A stretch of 64,000 nucleotides of DNA from JAEZAA01 sp964514485 (GCA_964514485.1 CAZEWG010000008.1:28905-92904); one strand, 5' to 3'; numbered from the stretch's first letter, positions 1 to 8,763 are shown. A program made the numbers and translations. Notes: generated by a model not told the origin, from the letters alone.

Positions 1-89
1 TGCGATTACACGATGGATGGTTGTCATCGACAGGTTTGGTGGGGCAGTCAAGGCTCCCCTGAACTCACTAATAAGAAGAGGCGAAGACT

Positions 90-326
90 ATGGACAGACC
101 GAAAAGCCTGGAAAATATCTTTATCCGTTATGATGTTTCAAGCCAGCAGGTGGCGCTCATCGGCGCCGGCCGTCATTTGCAGGAGCATATCCAGCGTTAT
201 GGATCCGCCATTGTGCGGGATCTGATGACCGACACTCCGGTAGAGGTGTATGAAGGCCAGGGGGGCTTGATGGGGCGTCCGTTGGGCACCACCGGTCGGG
301 TGAACGTGGTCCCGGTCAAACATTGA
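90..326 (+). CDS. Small hypothetical protein (78 aa)
   Basis: A short reading frame with a plausible ribosome binding site (GAGGCGA, 7 bases before ATG). The protein is soluble, with no signal peptide, membrane segment or cysteine. A Gly-rich stretch (GQGGLMGRPLGTTGRVNVV) lies near the C terminus. I do not recognise the family. It converges on the photolyase gene, whose stop lies 40 bases downstream. Spaced SD and even amino-acid composition argue that it is real, but no homology supports it. A second frame starting at 13 overlaps it and has no ribosome binding site. Confidence 0.5.
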   Translation: MDRPKSLENIFIRYDVSSQQVALIGAGRHLQEHIQRYGSAIVRDLMTDTPVEVYEGQGGLMGRPLGTTGRVNVVPVKH

Positions 327-366
327 CTGCTAGGGCGTTCTTGCTGTTGTAAGCGCCAGCCAAGGG

Positions 367-1752
367 TTACAGGGCTGCTCTCCAGGGAGCGACATCCACA
401 ATCGGAAAGCGGAAGTCCGCGGGCTTGCGTGACCAAAACGGAGTATGCCTCTGGCTCTCCGGAAGCTCCTTGAGTTCCGGCAGCCAGAGGCTGACATATT
501 CTGCTTGCGGGTCATATTCATAGGCCTGCTTCAGCACGTTATCCAGCTGTGATCTCCCGCTTTGACCACGGATCACATGGCTCCAGTTACCCCAGTTGAC
601 GGCCAGGTCGGCATCGATGAGCTGTTGTTGGAACCAGGCGGCGCCATAACGCCAGTCAATATCCAGCTCATTGGCCAGGAAGTGGGCAACCATACGCCGG
701 CCGCGGCGCGACAGCCAGCCAGTGGTTTTCAGCTCCCGCATACAGGCGTCAATGATCGGAATGCCGGTTTTGCCCTGGGTCCAGGCGGCGAATTCTTCTG
801 GATAAAAAGGCTGATAGGCGGGCTCACCGTGGATGCCACCCGGCTGGAACACCTGCTCACCGTATTTTTTCATCAGCCATTGGAAATACTCCCGCCAGAG
901 TAACTCCCGCAGCAAGCGCTGGGTGGACTCACACTCCCCGGCCAGGTGTTCGTAGCTGCGTACGGCGTACCAGACCTGGCGAACCGACAGGCACCCCAGT
1001 GCCAGCCAGGGGCCGAACTTGGAAGAGTAATTCCAGCCGATAAAGCCGTTATGGGTGGATTCATACTGGCGGATCAGGTGGCGATCCCACAGGTAGTAGT
1101 TCAGCTGGCGGAACGCGGCCTGCTCTCCCCCGTAAAAGCCGAACCAGTCCGGTGGCACCCACTCATGACGATAAGGGTTTTCAATGGTCGGGAAAGGGTC
1201 GCTTTCCTCCGTTTTGGCAATCACGGGTGGCGGTGGGAGATGATCCGGGGTCGGTTCGGGAAGAAGGGGTTTGCGGTGCTGTACCAAGGCGGTGAAACTG
1301 TTGAAGTTGTCGGGCAGCTCCGCGATGCTGACCGGCAACTGCTCGGGTGAAAACAGGGTATGTCCCCAATCCTTGATCACCTCCAGCCAGGGGAAGCGTC
1401 GTTCGATGGCCTCCACGGCTTTGCGCTCCAGCGGCCCCGGTAAGGTGGTGACACCCAGGCAGTCCACTGAATGGCGGCGCAATAATTGGGAAACGACTTC
1501 CACCGGGTCTCCGCGGCGGAAGATCAGGCGTTGGTTGCGATGGGCAATGGCTTGGGCGAGATCTTCCAGGGATTCTTTCAGGAAGGTCATGCGGGGGGCG
1601 CCAATGCCTTTGGCGAGAAAACGCCCGGGAGCCAGCTGGCGGTCATCAAAGCAATACAGTAGGATCAGCTCATCACATTGTTCGGCCAGCCGAAGCAACA
1701 CGGGGTTGTCGTGCAACCGTAGATCTTCCCGAAACCAGAACAGTCCTCGCAT
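367..1752 (-). CDS. DASH-type cryptochrome / deoxyribodipyrimidine photolyase
   Basis: FAD-dependent blue-light flavoprotein of the photolyase/cryptochrome family, 461 aa, the usual length. The N-terminal alpha/beta antenna domain opens with WFREDLRLHDNP (residues 6-17). The FAD-binding helical domain follows at about 200-450. It carries SSKFGPWLALGCLS (243-256), LLWREYFQWLMKKYG (284-298), GWLSRRGRRMVAHFLANEL (345-363) and NWGNW (386-390), and ends with a YDPQ...LWLPEL...P segment. The NWGNW form instead of the class I WQW..STG motif points to the DASH subfamily, which repairs cyclobutane dimers mainly in single-stranded DNA. A strong SD (GAGGAT) precedes ATG at 1752. The gene stands alone. 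Its upstream region holds palindromic repeats (see 1794 and 1850) that may be operator sites. DASH against another photolyase class would be settled by phylogeny. Confidence 0.88.
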   Translation of the reverse strand: MRGLFWFREDLRLHDNPVLLRLAEQCDELILLYCFDDRQLAPGRFLAKGIGAPRMTFLKESLEDLAQAIAHRNQRLIFRRGDPVEVVSQLLRRHSVDCLGVTTLPGPLERKAVEAIERRFPWLEVIKDWGHTLFSPEQLPVSIAELPDNFNSFTALVQHRKPLLPEPTPDHLPPPPVIAKTEESDPFPTIENPYRHEWVPPDWFGFYGGEQAAFRQLNYYLWDRHLIRQYESTHNGFIGWNYSSKFGPWLALGCLSVRQVWYAVRSYEHLAGECESTQRLLRELLWREYFQWLMKKYGEQVFQPGGIHGEPAYQPFYPEEFAAWTQGKTGIPIIDACMRELKTTGWLSRRGRRMVAHFLANELDIDWRYGAAWFQQQLIDADLAVNWGNWSHVIRGQSGRSQLDNVLKQAYEYDPQAEYVSLWLPELKELPESQRHTPFWSRKPADFRFPIVDVAPWRAAL

Positions 1753-1793
1753 GTGATCCTCTACAGCAATTTATGCTTGTTCCTTGAGTCAGC

Positions 1794-1807
1794 ATACAGT
1801 TGTGTAT
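1794..1807. promoter_or_regulatory. Inverted repeat in the photolyase promoter region
   Basis: ATACA-GTTG-TGTAT is a perfect 5-bp inverted repeat centred about 50 bases upstream of the photolyase ATG. On the minus strand a weak -10-like TATGCT overlaps it. It could be a repressor site, for example for a light-responsive MerR-type regulator, but the regulator is a guess. Confidence 0.3.
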
Positions 1808-1849
1808 CCGGCTTTTCAGGACAGGGCAGTTCGGGATCGCAGGGGCCCG

Positions 1850-1889
1850 GAAATATTTCACAGATAACCCAGAAATATTTCACAGATAA
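1850..1889. repeat. Two tandem copies of an 18-bp palindrome-containing repeat
   Basis: The 18-base unit GAAATATTTCACAGATAA occurs at 1850-1867 and again, unchanged, at 1872-1889. The period is 22 bases, about two turns of DNA. Each copy contains the perfect palindrome GAAATATTTC. The pair lies about 100 bases upstream of the photolyase start in an otherwise gene-free 336-base gap (1753-2088). The geometry suits a cooperative operator. Confidence 0.6.
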
Positions 1890-2033
1890 AAAGCACTTGG
1901 TGTCCGGTGCCGGTGGTGGCTGGCCTGTTCCTGGCAGCCTCTCCGCCTGAGTTACTGATACCTGGGGGTAGGGTTACATAGGCCGCAGGCACGATTCAGT
2001 GTACTTCGTCACATTCTGGGCGGACGCTTAACT

Positions 2034-2063
2034 GGGCGGCAAAGAGGGGCATCTTTCCCGCCC
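2034..2063 (-). terminator. Stem-loop downstream of rof-like gene
   Basis: Twelve-base arms (GGGCGGCAAAGA / TCTTTCCCGCCC, one C-C mismatch) with a 6-base loop lie 26 bases past the stop of the rof-like gene on the minus strand. No T-run follows, so it may be a weak or Rho-assisted terminator or an RNA 3' end. Confidence 0.45.
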
Positions 2064-2088
2064 GCGACCTCGTAGGCTGCCAGTTACT

Positions 2089-2400
2089 TTACTGACGAGT
2101 GGGAGGCAAGGTACCGCCACTGCCACCGCTGGCCGAGGCGGGGTTGAGGTATTCACCAGCCTGATCGCCCAGCTCCCGGCGAAACTCCTTCATTTTATCG
2201 AGGCGGATCTCATGAACACCACCCGTGCCCCGGTAGCGCAGGAACTCTTCGCCATTGCGGGCGCTCAGTTCCAGTGGGGTGATGAGGTGGGTCTCCTGTT
2301 CGCCGGAGAAGCGGACCCGAAGTTTTTCACCTCCCATGATCGCCAACTCAAGAATGTCGTGATCATCACAACTGATCGGAACATAGTTGCCGGATGCCAT
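2089..2400 (-). CDS. Rho-binding antiterminator, Rof (YaeO)-like
   Basis: A 103-aa protein whose core matches the Rof/YaeO family. PISCDDHDILELA opens the fold, followed by GEKL, a central strand region, and HEIRLDKMKEF at the end of the conserved part. In E. coli, Rof binds Rho next to its primary RNA site and inhibits termination. The C terminus has an extra low-complexity tail (SASGGSGGTLPPTRQ). The start is set at ATG 2400, because GGAGG lies 8 bases before it. An ATG at 2406 is only two bases from the same GGAGG, and a further in-frame start lies at 2436. The gene stands just downstream of a small membrane-protein gene on the same strand. Confidence 0.72.
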   Translation of the reverse strand: MASGNYVPISCDDHDILELAIMGGEKLRVRFSGEQETHLITPLELSARNGEEFLRYRGTGGVHEIRLDKMKEFRRELGDQAGEYLNPASASGGSGGTLPPTRQ

Positions 2401-2524
2401 ATCCATTACCTCCGTTAGACCAACAGCGGGTGCCAAGACCGTATTTTAATGTTTCGACAGCCAGAGCCGGAGAGTGAACAGGGACGGAGGCTTACGAAGG
2501 AGGGTAAGGCTAATAGACGGAATG

Positions 2525-2794
2525 TCAGCTTTTGTTGGGGTGAGAGGTGGGGGAAAGGTGGTCGACCGGGTGGTGGCGATGGGAGCGGGCTCGGTACCAG
2601 TGCAGGGTGACCAGGCCAGAAGTAATGGCCAAGGCGATCAGCAAATAAACCTCGGCTGCGTCAAAGGAGCCGGTGACCAAATATTCCAGAGCGAGCATGC
2701 CGATCAAGGCGGTAAAGCCCGGCAGCACGGAGGTGGTTAGAATGTCCAACCACAGACTGGTTTTATGAGAATGCTGAGACACGATGATTACCAA
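2525..2794 (-). CDS. Possible small membrane protein (89 aa)
   Basis: Two hydrophobic stretches, at about residues 16-37 (LDILTTSVLPGFTALIGMLA) and 48-65 (VYLLIALAITSGLVTLHW), suggest a small two-pass inner-membrane protein with a His/Arg-rich tail (YRARSHRHHP). The listed start is a TTG. A GTG four codons later (2782) is an alternative, and neither has a clear SD. It is divergent from parC (170 bases) and precedes the rof-like gene. The family is not recognised and the gene is moderately doubtful. Confidence 0.4.
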   Translation of the reverse strand: MVIIVSQHSHKTSLWLDILTTSVLPGFTALIGMLALEYLVTGSFDAAEVYLLIALAITSGLVTLHWYRARSHRHHPVDHLSPTSHPNKS

Positions 2795-2963
2795 TACAAC
2801 GATGGTGGGCGGATGATAAGGAGTGGTGCAAAAGGGGAGAATTCGCAGATTCCCTTACAATCAGCCCGGCAAACTAAGGCCGCGGTTTCTATGCGTGCAA
2901 TCGGCGCCTATAATTAGCGCCTGATTTATATTCACTCGTGACCCCTGGAGTAGCCTCACTACT

Positions 2964-5258
2964 ATGAGCATTATCGATGAGGGCGTTGAGCGTCTTTCGC
3001 TCAAGGACTACACCGAAAAGGCCTATCTCGATTATTCGATGTATGTCATTCTGGATCGGGCGCTGCCGCACATTGGCGACGGTTTGAAGCCGGTTCAGCG
3101 GCGTATCGTTTACGCGATGTCCGAGTTGGGACTGAAAGCGACGGCCAAATACAAAAAGTCCGCGCGTACCGTGGGCGACGTACTGGGTAAGTTCCACCCT
3201 CATGGTGACTTCGCCTGTTACGAGGCCATGGTGTTAATGGCACAACCCTTCTCCTATCGTTACCCCCTGATCGACGGGCAGGGTAACTGGGGGTCGGCGG
3301 ATGATCCCAAATCCTTTGCCGCCATGCGTTATACCGAGTCTCGCCTGGCGCCTTATGCCGAGGTTCTGCTGCAGGAGCTGAGCGACGGCACGGTCGATTG
3401 GGTGCCCAACTTTGATGGCACCCTGGATGAACCCTCGATTTTACCGGCCCGTCTGCCCAACCTGTTATTAAACGGCACCACCGGTATTGCGGTTGGGATG
3501 GCGACGGATGTCCCGCCCCACAACCTGCGGGAAGTCACCAGTGCCTGTATCCGGCTGCTGGATCAACCCCAGGCGGATACTGCCGAACTCTGTGAGCATG
3601 TCTTGGGGCCGGATTTCCCCACTGGCGCGGAGATTGTCACGCCCCGCTCCGAGCTTCTCAGCATGTACGAGACCGGGCGCGGTAGTGTGCGGATGCGGGC
3701 CGTCTATACCCGGGAGCAGGGTGATATCGTGATCACCGAGCTGCCTTATCAGGTGTCGGGGGCCAAGGTGCTGGAGCAAATCGCCCAGCAGATGCAGGCC
3801 AAGAAGCTGCCGATGGTGGCGGATCTGCGTGATGAGTCGGATCATGAAAACCCCACCCGCCTGGTGATTGTGCCCCGCTCCAACCGGATTGATGTGGAAG
3901 CCTTGATGGCACACCTGTTTGCCACCACCGATCTGGAAAAGAGCTATCGGGTCAACCTCAATGTGATTGGCATTGATGGCCGCCCGGCGGTGAAGGGCTT
4001 GCGCCAGATCCTGACGGAGTGGCTGAGCTTCCGGACTGAAACCGTGCGCCGCCGGCTGCAATTCCGCCTCAACAAGGTCAATGACCGCCTGCATATCTTG
4101 GCAGGTTTGTTGATCGCCTTCCTCAATATCGATGAAGTGATCCGCATTATACGGACGGAAGACAAGCCCAAGCCGGTGCTGATGGAGCGCTTTGGCCTGA
4201 GTGATGTCCAGGCGGAATATGTGCTGGATACCAAGCTGCGCCAACTGGCGCGGCTGGAAGAGGTCAAGATCCGCGCGGAGCAGGAAGAACTGGAGAAGGA
4301 GCGGGATTGGCTGGAGAAGACGTTGGGCTCGGAGCAGCGTCTGAAGAAGCTGATCCAGAAAGAACTGGCGGAAGATGCCAAAACCTATGGTGACGACCGT
4401 CGTTCGCCGATTGTCGAGCGGGCGGAAGCCCAGGCCTTTACCGAGGCCGATCTGGTATCTTCGGAGCCGGTGACCGTGGTGCTCTCGGAAAAAGGCTGGG
4501 TGAGAGCGGCCAAGGGTCATGATATTGATGCCGAGGGCTTAAGCTATAAAGCCGGTGACCGGTTCCTGGTGGCGGCGCCCGGCCGCAGTCATCAGCAGGC
4601 CGTGTTTTTGGATTCCACCGGGCGCTCGTACTCGCTGCCGGCTCACTCGTTGCCATCGGCACGGGGCCAGGGTGAACCGCTGACCGGTCGACTGAACCCG
4701 CCGTCCGGTGCCCAGTTTGAAGTGGTGTTACTGGCCGAGGAGAAGCAATTGGTCTTGATTGCCTCCGATGCGGGTTACGGTTTCGTGGCCCGGGTTGAAG
4801 ACATGCACAGTAAAAACCGGGCGGGTAAGGCGTTGTTGAGCCTGCCCAAAGGAGCCCGGGTGATGGCTCCGGTGCTGATTGAGGATGTTGAGAACCAGTT
4901 CGTGGTGGCGGCCAGTAACGAAGGCCGGATGCTGGTGTTCCCGCTGAAGGATTTGCCGCAACTGGCGAAGGGCAAGGGGAATAAGATGATCAGCATTCCT
5001 TCGGCCCGGGTTGCCAGTCGCGAGGAGTACGTCAGTGCCCTGGCGTTGGTGGGCCCAAGCGATCAGTTGCTGATCCATTCCGGCAAGCGTCATCTGAAGT
5101 TGCGTTTCCAGGATCTGGAGCATTACCTCGGCGAACGGGGCCGGCGTGGGCACAAATTGCCCCGCGGACTGCAACGGGTCGATCGTATTGAAGTGGTGGA
5201 GGCATCATCCACCAGTCGTCATGAGCCAGCGGCTGAAGGAAATCCAAATAGTGAGTGA
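2964..5258 (+). CDS. parC: DNA topoisomerase IV subunit A
   Basis: The 764-aa breakage-reunion subunit of topoisomerase IV, which with ParE decatenates daughter chromosomes. It aligns nearly end to end with E. coli ParC. Visible motifs include the winged-helix segment GKFHPHGDFACYEAMV (75-90), the catalytic tyrosine in AAMRYTE (Tyr123), and the C-terminal beta-pinwheel with GRRG and repeated blade motifs. The residue at E. coli Ser80, the main quinolone contact, is Phe83 here (codon TTC, 3210-3212), while the neighbouring Glu87 (E. coli Glu84) is kept. parE is not adjacent. The stop overlaps the serB start, so the two are co-transcribed. Confidence 0.97.
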   Translation: MSIIDEGVERLSLKDYTEKAYLDYSMYVILDRALPHIGDGLKPVQRRIVYAMSELGLKATAKYKKSARTVGDVLGKFHPHGDFACYEAMVLMAQPFSYRYPLIDGQGNWGSADDPKSFAAMRYTESRLAPYAEVLLQELSDGTVDWVPNFDGTLDEPSILPARLPNLLLNGTTGIAVGMATDVPPHNLREVTSACIRLLDQPQADTAELCEHVLGPDFPTGAEIVTPRSELLSMYETGRGSVRMRAVYTREQGDIVITELPYQVSGAKVLEQIAQQMQAKKLPMVADLRDESDHENPTRLVIVPRSNRIDVEALMAHLFATTDLEKSYRVNLNVIGIDGRPAVKGLRQILTEWLSFRTETVRRRLQFRLNKVNDRLHILAGLLIAFLNIDEVIRIIRTEDKPKPVLMERFGLSDVQAEYVLDTKLRQLARLEEVKIRAEQEELEKERDWLEKTLGSEQRLKKLIQKELAEDAKTYGDDRRSPIVERAEAQAFTEADLVSSEPVTVVLSEKGWVRAAKGHDIDAEGLSYKAGDRFLVAAPGRSHQQAVFLDSTGRSYSLPAHSLPSARGQGEPLTGRLNPPSGAQFEVVLLAEEKQLVLIASDAGYGFVARVEDMHSKNRAGKALLSLPKGARVMAPVLIEDVENQFVVAASNEGRMLVFPLKDLPQLAKGKGNKMISIPSARVASREEYVSALALVGPSDQLLIHSGKRHLKLRFQDLEHYLGERGRRGHKLPRGLQRVDRIEVVEASSTSRHEPAAEGNPNSE

Positions 5259-6468
5259 CCTGCTACTGATTAACGTGTCCGGGTATGACAAGCCCGGTTT
5301 GACCTCCAATATTACCGGGATCATGGCTGAATATGGCCTACGTATTCTCGATATCGGGCAGGCGGTGATACATGATTACCTGACCTGGGGGATTCTGGTC
5401 CAGATTCCCCGTGAGGAGGTTGCCTCGCCCCTGCTGAAGGATCTGCTGTTCCGGATCTACGAGCTGGGCCTGCAGGTCCAGTTCAAGCCGGTCACGGAAG
5501 AAGAGTATGAAGACTGGGTCAGTGGCAAGGGCAAGCAACGCTATATGGTGACGCTGCTGTCGCGCAGCATTACCGCCGAGCAGATTGCCCGGGTGTCGAC
5601 CATCACCGCCCAGCATGGCCTGAATATCGACAATATTACCCGTCTGTCCGGACGTATGCCGCTCAATATGGATCTGGAGCGCACCCAGGCCTGTATTGAG
5701 TTCTCGGTGCGGGGCACTCCGCCGGATCTGGAAAAACTGCGCTCGGATTTTTTGCATATCTCCAGTGAGCTCAATGTGGATATCGCCTTCCAGCGGGATA
5801 CGGTGTATCGCCGTAACCGCCGTTTGGTGGTGTTTGATATGGACTCCACCCTGATCGAGGCGGAAGTGATCGATGAGCTGGCGAAAGAGGCCGGGGTCGG
5901 CGAGCAGGTGGCGGAGATTACCGAGGCGGCGATGCGTGGGGAGCTGGATTTTTCCCAGAGCTTCCGGCGCCGGGTGGCGCTGCTCAAGGGATTGGATGAG
6001 TCGGTGCTGGAGACGGTGGCCCAGCGGTTGCGGATGACCGAAGGGGCGGAGCGGTTGATCCGCACCCTGAAAAACCTGGGTTACAAGACCGCGATCCTGT
6101 CAGGCGGCTTCACCTACTTCGCCCAGATGCTCAAGGAGCGGTTGGGCATTGATTATGTCTTTGCCAACGAGCTGGAAATCAAGGACGGCAAGGTCACCGG
6201 CGAGGTGACCGGGCGTATCGTGGACGGCGCCCGCAAGGCGGAGTTGTTGAAGGAAATCGCCAGTCGGGAGAATATTCGTCTGGAGCAGGCCATCGCCGTG
6301 GGGGATGGGGCCAACGATCTGCCCATGCTGAGTGTGGCGGGCCTGGGCATCGCGTTCAGGGCCAAGCCACTGGTGAAGAAGTCGGCGGAGCACTCGATTT
6401 CCACCCTGGGGCTGGATGGCATCCTGTATCTGATCGGCTTTCGGGATAGTGAAACCGAGTTCTCCTGA
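5251..6468 (+). CDS. serB: Phosphoserine phosphatase, two-ACT-domain type
   Basis: Last step of serine synthesis: hydrolysis of O-phospho-L-serine. At 405 aa it is the long Pseudomonas-type form. Two ACT-like regulatory domains (about 1-85 and 95-180) precede a HAD phosphatase domain. HAD motif I is VVFDMDSTL with nucleophile Asp196 and Asp198. Motif II is in ILSGGFT and motif III is GDGANDLPML. The GTG start at 5251 is chosen because AAGGA lies 10 bases before it and because this length fits the family. It overlaps the parC stop by 8 bases. The frame is open upstream to 5146. A strong hairpin follows the stop. Confidence 0.93.
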   Translation: MSDLLLINVSGYDKPGLTSNITGIMAEYGLRILDIGQAVIHDYLTWGILVQIPREEVASPLLKDLLFRIYELGLQVQFKPVTEEEYEDWVSGKGKQRYMVTLLSRSITAEQIARVSTITAQHGLNIDNITRLSGRMPLNMDLERTQACIEFSVRGTPPDLEKLRSDFLHISSELNVDIAFQRDTVYRRNRRLVVFDMDSTLIEAEVIDELAKEAGVGEQVAEITEAAMRGELDFSQSFRRRVALLKGLDESVLETVAQRLRMTEGAERLIRTLKNLGYKTAILSGGFTYFAQMLKERLGIDYVFANELEIKDGKVTGEVTGRIVDGARKAELLKEIASRENIRLEQAIAVGDGANDLPMLSVAGLGIAFRAKPLVKKSAEHSISTLGLDGILYLIGFRDSETEFS

Positions 6469-6510
6469 GCCGGGTCTCGGCCAGGAGTTGAGCGGTACCA
6501 AACCAGAAGC

Positions 6511-6545
6511 AAAGAACCTCTCCTAGGAGAGGTTCTTTCTTTTTA
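6511..6545. terminator. Bidirectional terminator between serB and fimX
   Basis: A perfect 28-base palindrome (6511-6538, arms AAAGAACCTCTCCT / AGGAGAGGTTCTTT) is followed by CTTTTTAGG on the plus strand. It serves serB and, being symmetric and located between convergent genes, probably also the fimX-like gene. A 13-base direct repeat (CAGCTGAAACGGG, 6548-6560 and 6566-6578) follows it. Confidence 0.85.
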
Positions 6546-6589
6546 GGCAGCTGAAACGGGTTAGACAGCTGAAACGGGCGCGCGGGCGA

Positions 6590-8680
6590 TTACTCGCTTT
6601 CGCCAAACTCGTAGTTCATCTCCGGAGCGGGGGGCTGCAGATAGTCGCCCTGAACATAGTTCACGCCCGCTTGCCACAGGGTAGAGAGCACCGTGGCGCT
6701 TTCCACTTGCGGCACAATGGCCAACTTGCCTGCCGATTGCAGGGATTGGATCATTTCCTTGACCTTCTCCTTGGCCTCTTCGTTCTTTTGCAGCTCTTCG
6801 GTGAAGGAGCCATCCAGCTTCACGTAGTCGATATCCACGTGCTTGAGGGTGTTGAAGGGGCTGATCGCGCAACCAAAGTTGGTCAAGGCGGTACGGCAGT
6901 GCAGTTCGGCCAGACCTTTGGTGAATTCCTTCGCCTGTTTCAGCAGCATGGTGGCGTGATCTTCCTCGATCTGGAAAATCAGTGAATCGCCGGGCAGGCG
7001 TGCCGCTTTCAGGGCGAGGCTCAACCAGGGCAGGAAGGTCTTGTCCTGAATGGTGTGGGAAGTAATGCTCAGGAACAGGCGGCTGTTGTGCCCCTTGGCA
7101 TGGTGGGCGCTCAGGCTCTTGATGTTCTGTAGGATGACCCAGCGATCAAACTTGATGGCCAGTTGTGCTTTCTGGCTGATCGGCAGGAACTCATTGGGGT
7201 TGACCTCCTTGCCTTCCGCCACCATGCGCACCTGCGCCTCGTAATGTTCGGTAGCGTCACCGCGCAGACTGATAATGGGCTGGAACAGCAGTTTGAACTG
7301 GTTGTTATCCAGCGCCTCTTCCAGAATTGCCAGCATATCCTGATCCGCGGCCATGCTGAGATCGAAGTCGCGGGGGTTGTACAGGTAAACCCCGTTGCCC
7401 TGCTCATGGCCTTCCAGCTCATGCACATGGGTAGAGGCTTTGTGGGCGCGCCCCAGCAGCTCGCTGGCTTTTGGGGAGCTGTCGTTGACCAGGGCGATCC
7501 CGATACTGCAGGTGGCCTGCACGGTCCGGTTGGAGATTTCAAACAGCTGGTTTTCCACCGCGGCCCGCAGGCTTTCCGCCTGTTCCAGGGCTTGGCGATC
7601 ATCCTTGCCCATCAACAGAACGGCAAAGGAGTCATCACCCAGGCGCGCCAGTACATCGCTTTCGTCAAACTGTTTGCGCAGCAGGTTGGCAATGTCGCTC
7701 AACACCAGGTCGGCGCCGGCGATACCGGCATCCGCCTTGATCCGGGCGAAGTTGTCGATGGCGATATAGAGCAGGGCGCCTTGCAGCTCGTTGGCCAGGG
7801 CCTTTTCCACACTAGTGTGCAGGCGTTCGCTGAAATACTGCCGGTTGTACAAGCCAGTGAGCAGATCCTGACTGCTGATTTTCTTGAGCTTTTCTTCCAG
7901 CTCGGAGTCGTCCTGTTCGGGGCGCACAATCACCTGGGTGCAGCGCTCGCCGTCATAGGTGGCCGACAGCAGGGTATATACCACGTCGATGGTGCTGCCG
8001 TCACTGCGCAGGGCGGCACAACGCATTTCATTGTCTTCGGCGGTACCGTCCTGGAAATTCTTGAAAAAGGCCTTGAAGTCATCCTGGGTTTCATCGATCA
8101 CCGTATCCATGATGGGGATACACATCAGGTCATCGATGTCTTCATAGCCGAACATGTCCAGGTAGGTCTGGTTGGCATAGATATGCATGCCGTCGCTGAC
8201 ATAGGCGATGGCATCCATGGAGCTGTCGAGCAGCAGTTGGCAGCGTTTTTCCGCTTCCTGCAGGTGCAGATCCAGGGCGCGGCGGCGCCGTCGCTCCTCA
8301 AGGTTGCGCAGCTCCCGGTCAATGGCCAGCAGGATATGATTCTTCTCGGCATGGGGAATGACGTCACTGGCGCCGAGTTTCAGGGTTTCCACGACCAGCT
8401 CGGGCTTGTAGCCTTCGGTTAGCAGAATAAAGGGGATGTCTTTGTCGAGTCGCAGGATGTGGGCCAGAGCATCCTTGTAGCCTAGTTCGCCGGACTCCTC
8501 CCGGGCCACACACAAGTCCCAGACTTGATCCTTGATTGATTCCAGCAGCTCTTCTTCAGCGGTAACCCGATGGCCCCGGGTTGCCTTGCCCCCGTTGCGA
8601 AGAAGGCTGACCAAGGCTTCCGCCTCATTTTGGGAGGAGTCGAGAATCAATAAACGCACAGTCTGGGATTTGGATACCAT
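6590..8680 (-). CDS. fimX: FimX-like c-di-GMP effector (REC-PAS-GGDEF-EAL, degenerate)
   Basis: A 696-aa protein with the P. aeruginosa FimX architecture and length (691 aa). A receiver-like domain (about 8-125) lacks the phospho-acceptor Asp: DLCVAREE stands where DLVLLD is usual. A PAS domain (about 145-255), a GGDEF domain (270-435) and an EAL domain (445-690) follow. The GGDEF signature is GDDSF (348-352) and the EAL signature is EAQVR (481-485), so both catalytic activities are probably lost, as in FimX, whose EAL domain binds c-di-GMP and controls type IV pilus assembly at the pole. Position next to serB also matches Pseudomonas. A PilZ-domain gene lies upstream on the same strand, 197 bases away. 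Confidence 0.88.
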   Translation of the reverse strand: MVSKSQTVRLLILDSSQNEAEALVSLLRNGGKATRGHRVTAEEELLESIKDQVWDLCVAREESGELGYKDALAHILRLDKDIPFILLTEGYKPELVVETLKLGASDVIPHAEKNHILLAIDRELRNLEERRRRRALDLHLQEAEKRCQLLLDSSMDAIAYVSDGMHIYANQTYLDMFGYEDIDDLMCIPIMDTVIDETQDDFKAFFKNFQDGTAEDNEMRCAALRSDGSTIDVVYTLLSATYDGERCTQVIVRPEQDDSELEEKLKKISSQDLLTGLYNRQYFSERLHTSVEKALANELQGALLYIAIDNFARIKADAGIAGADLVLSDIANLLRKQFDESDVLARLGDDSFAVLLMGKDDRQALEQAESLRAAVENQLFEISNRTVQATCSIGIALVNDSSPKASELLGRAHKASTHVHELEGHEQGNGVYLYNPRDFDLSMAADQDMLAILEEALDNNQFKLLFQPIISLRGDATEHYEAQVRMVAEGKEVNPNEFLPISQKAQLAIKFDRWVILQNIKSLSAHHAKGHNSRLFLSITSHTIQDKTFLPWLSLALKAARLPGDSLIFQIEEDHATMLLKQAKEFTKGLAELHCRTALTNFGCAISPFNTLKHVDIDYVKLDGSFTEELQKNEEAKEKVKEMIQSLQSAGKLAIVPQVESATVLSTLWQAGVNYVQGDYLQPPAPEMNYEFGESE

Positions 8681-8742
8681 GGTACTTAAGTCAGCTCGAT
8701 AAAGTGTGAATGCCTCTGAGACGCTTCGCGAATGATCGGGAT

Positions 8743-8763
8743 GGCGGGCGTTTTACGCCCGCC
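8743..8763. other. Perfect GC-rich stem-loop upstream of fimX
   Basis: GGCGGGCG-TTTTA-CGCCCGCC gives an 8-bp stem with a 5-base loop. It lies between the PilZ-protein stop and the fimX start. No T-run follows on the minus strand, so it may be a processing or attenuation structure rather than an intrinsic terminator. Confidence 0.45.

Noticed and set aside
3468..4520. A 350-codon open frame antisense to parC
   Set aside because: His/Gln/Leu-rich composition typical of reverse-frame shadows; parC is conserved throughout.
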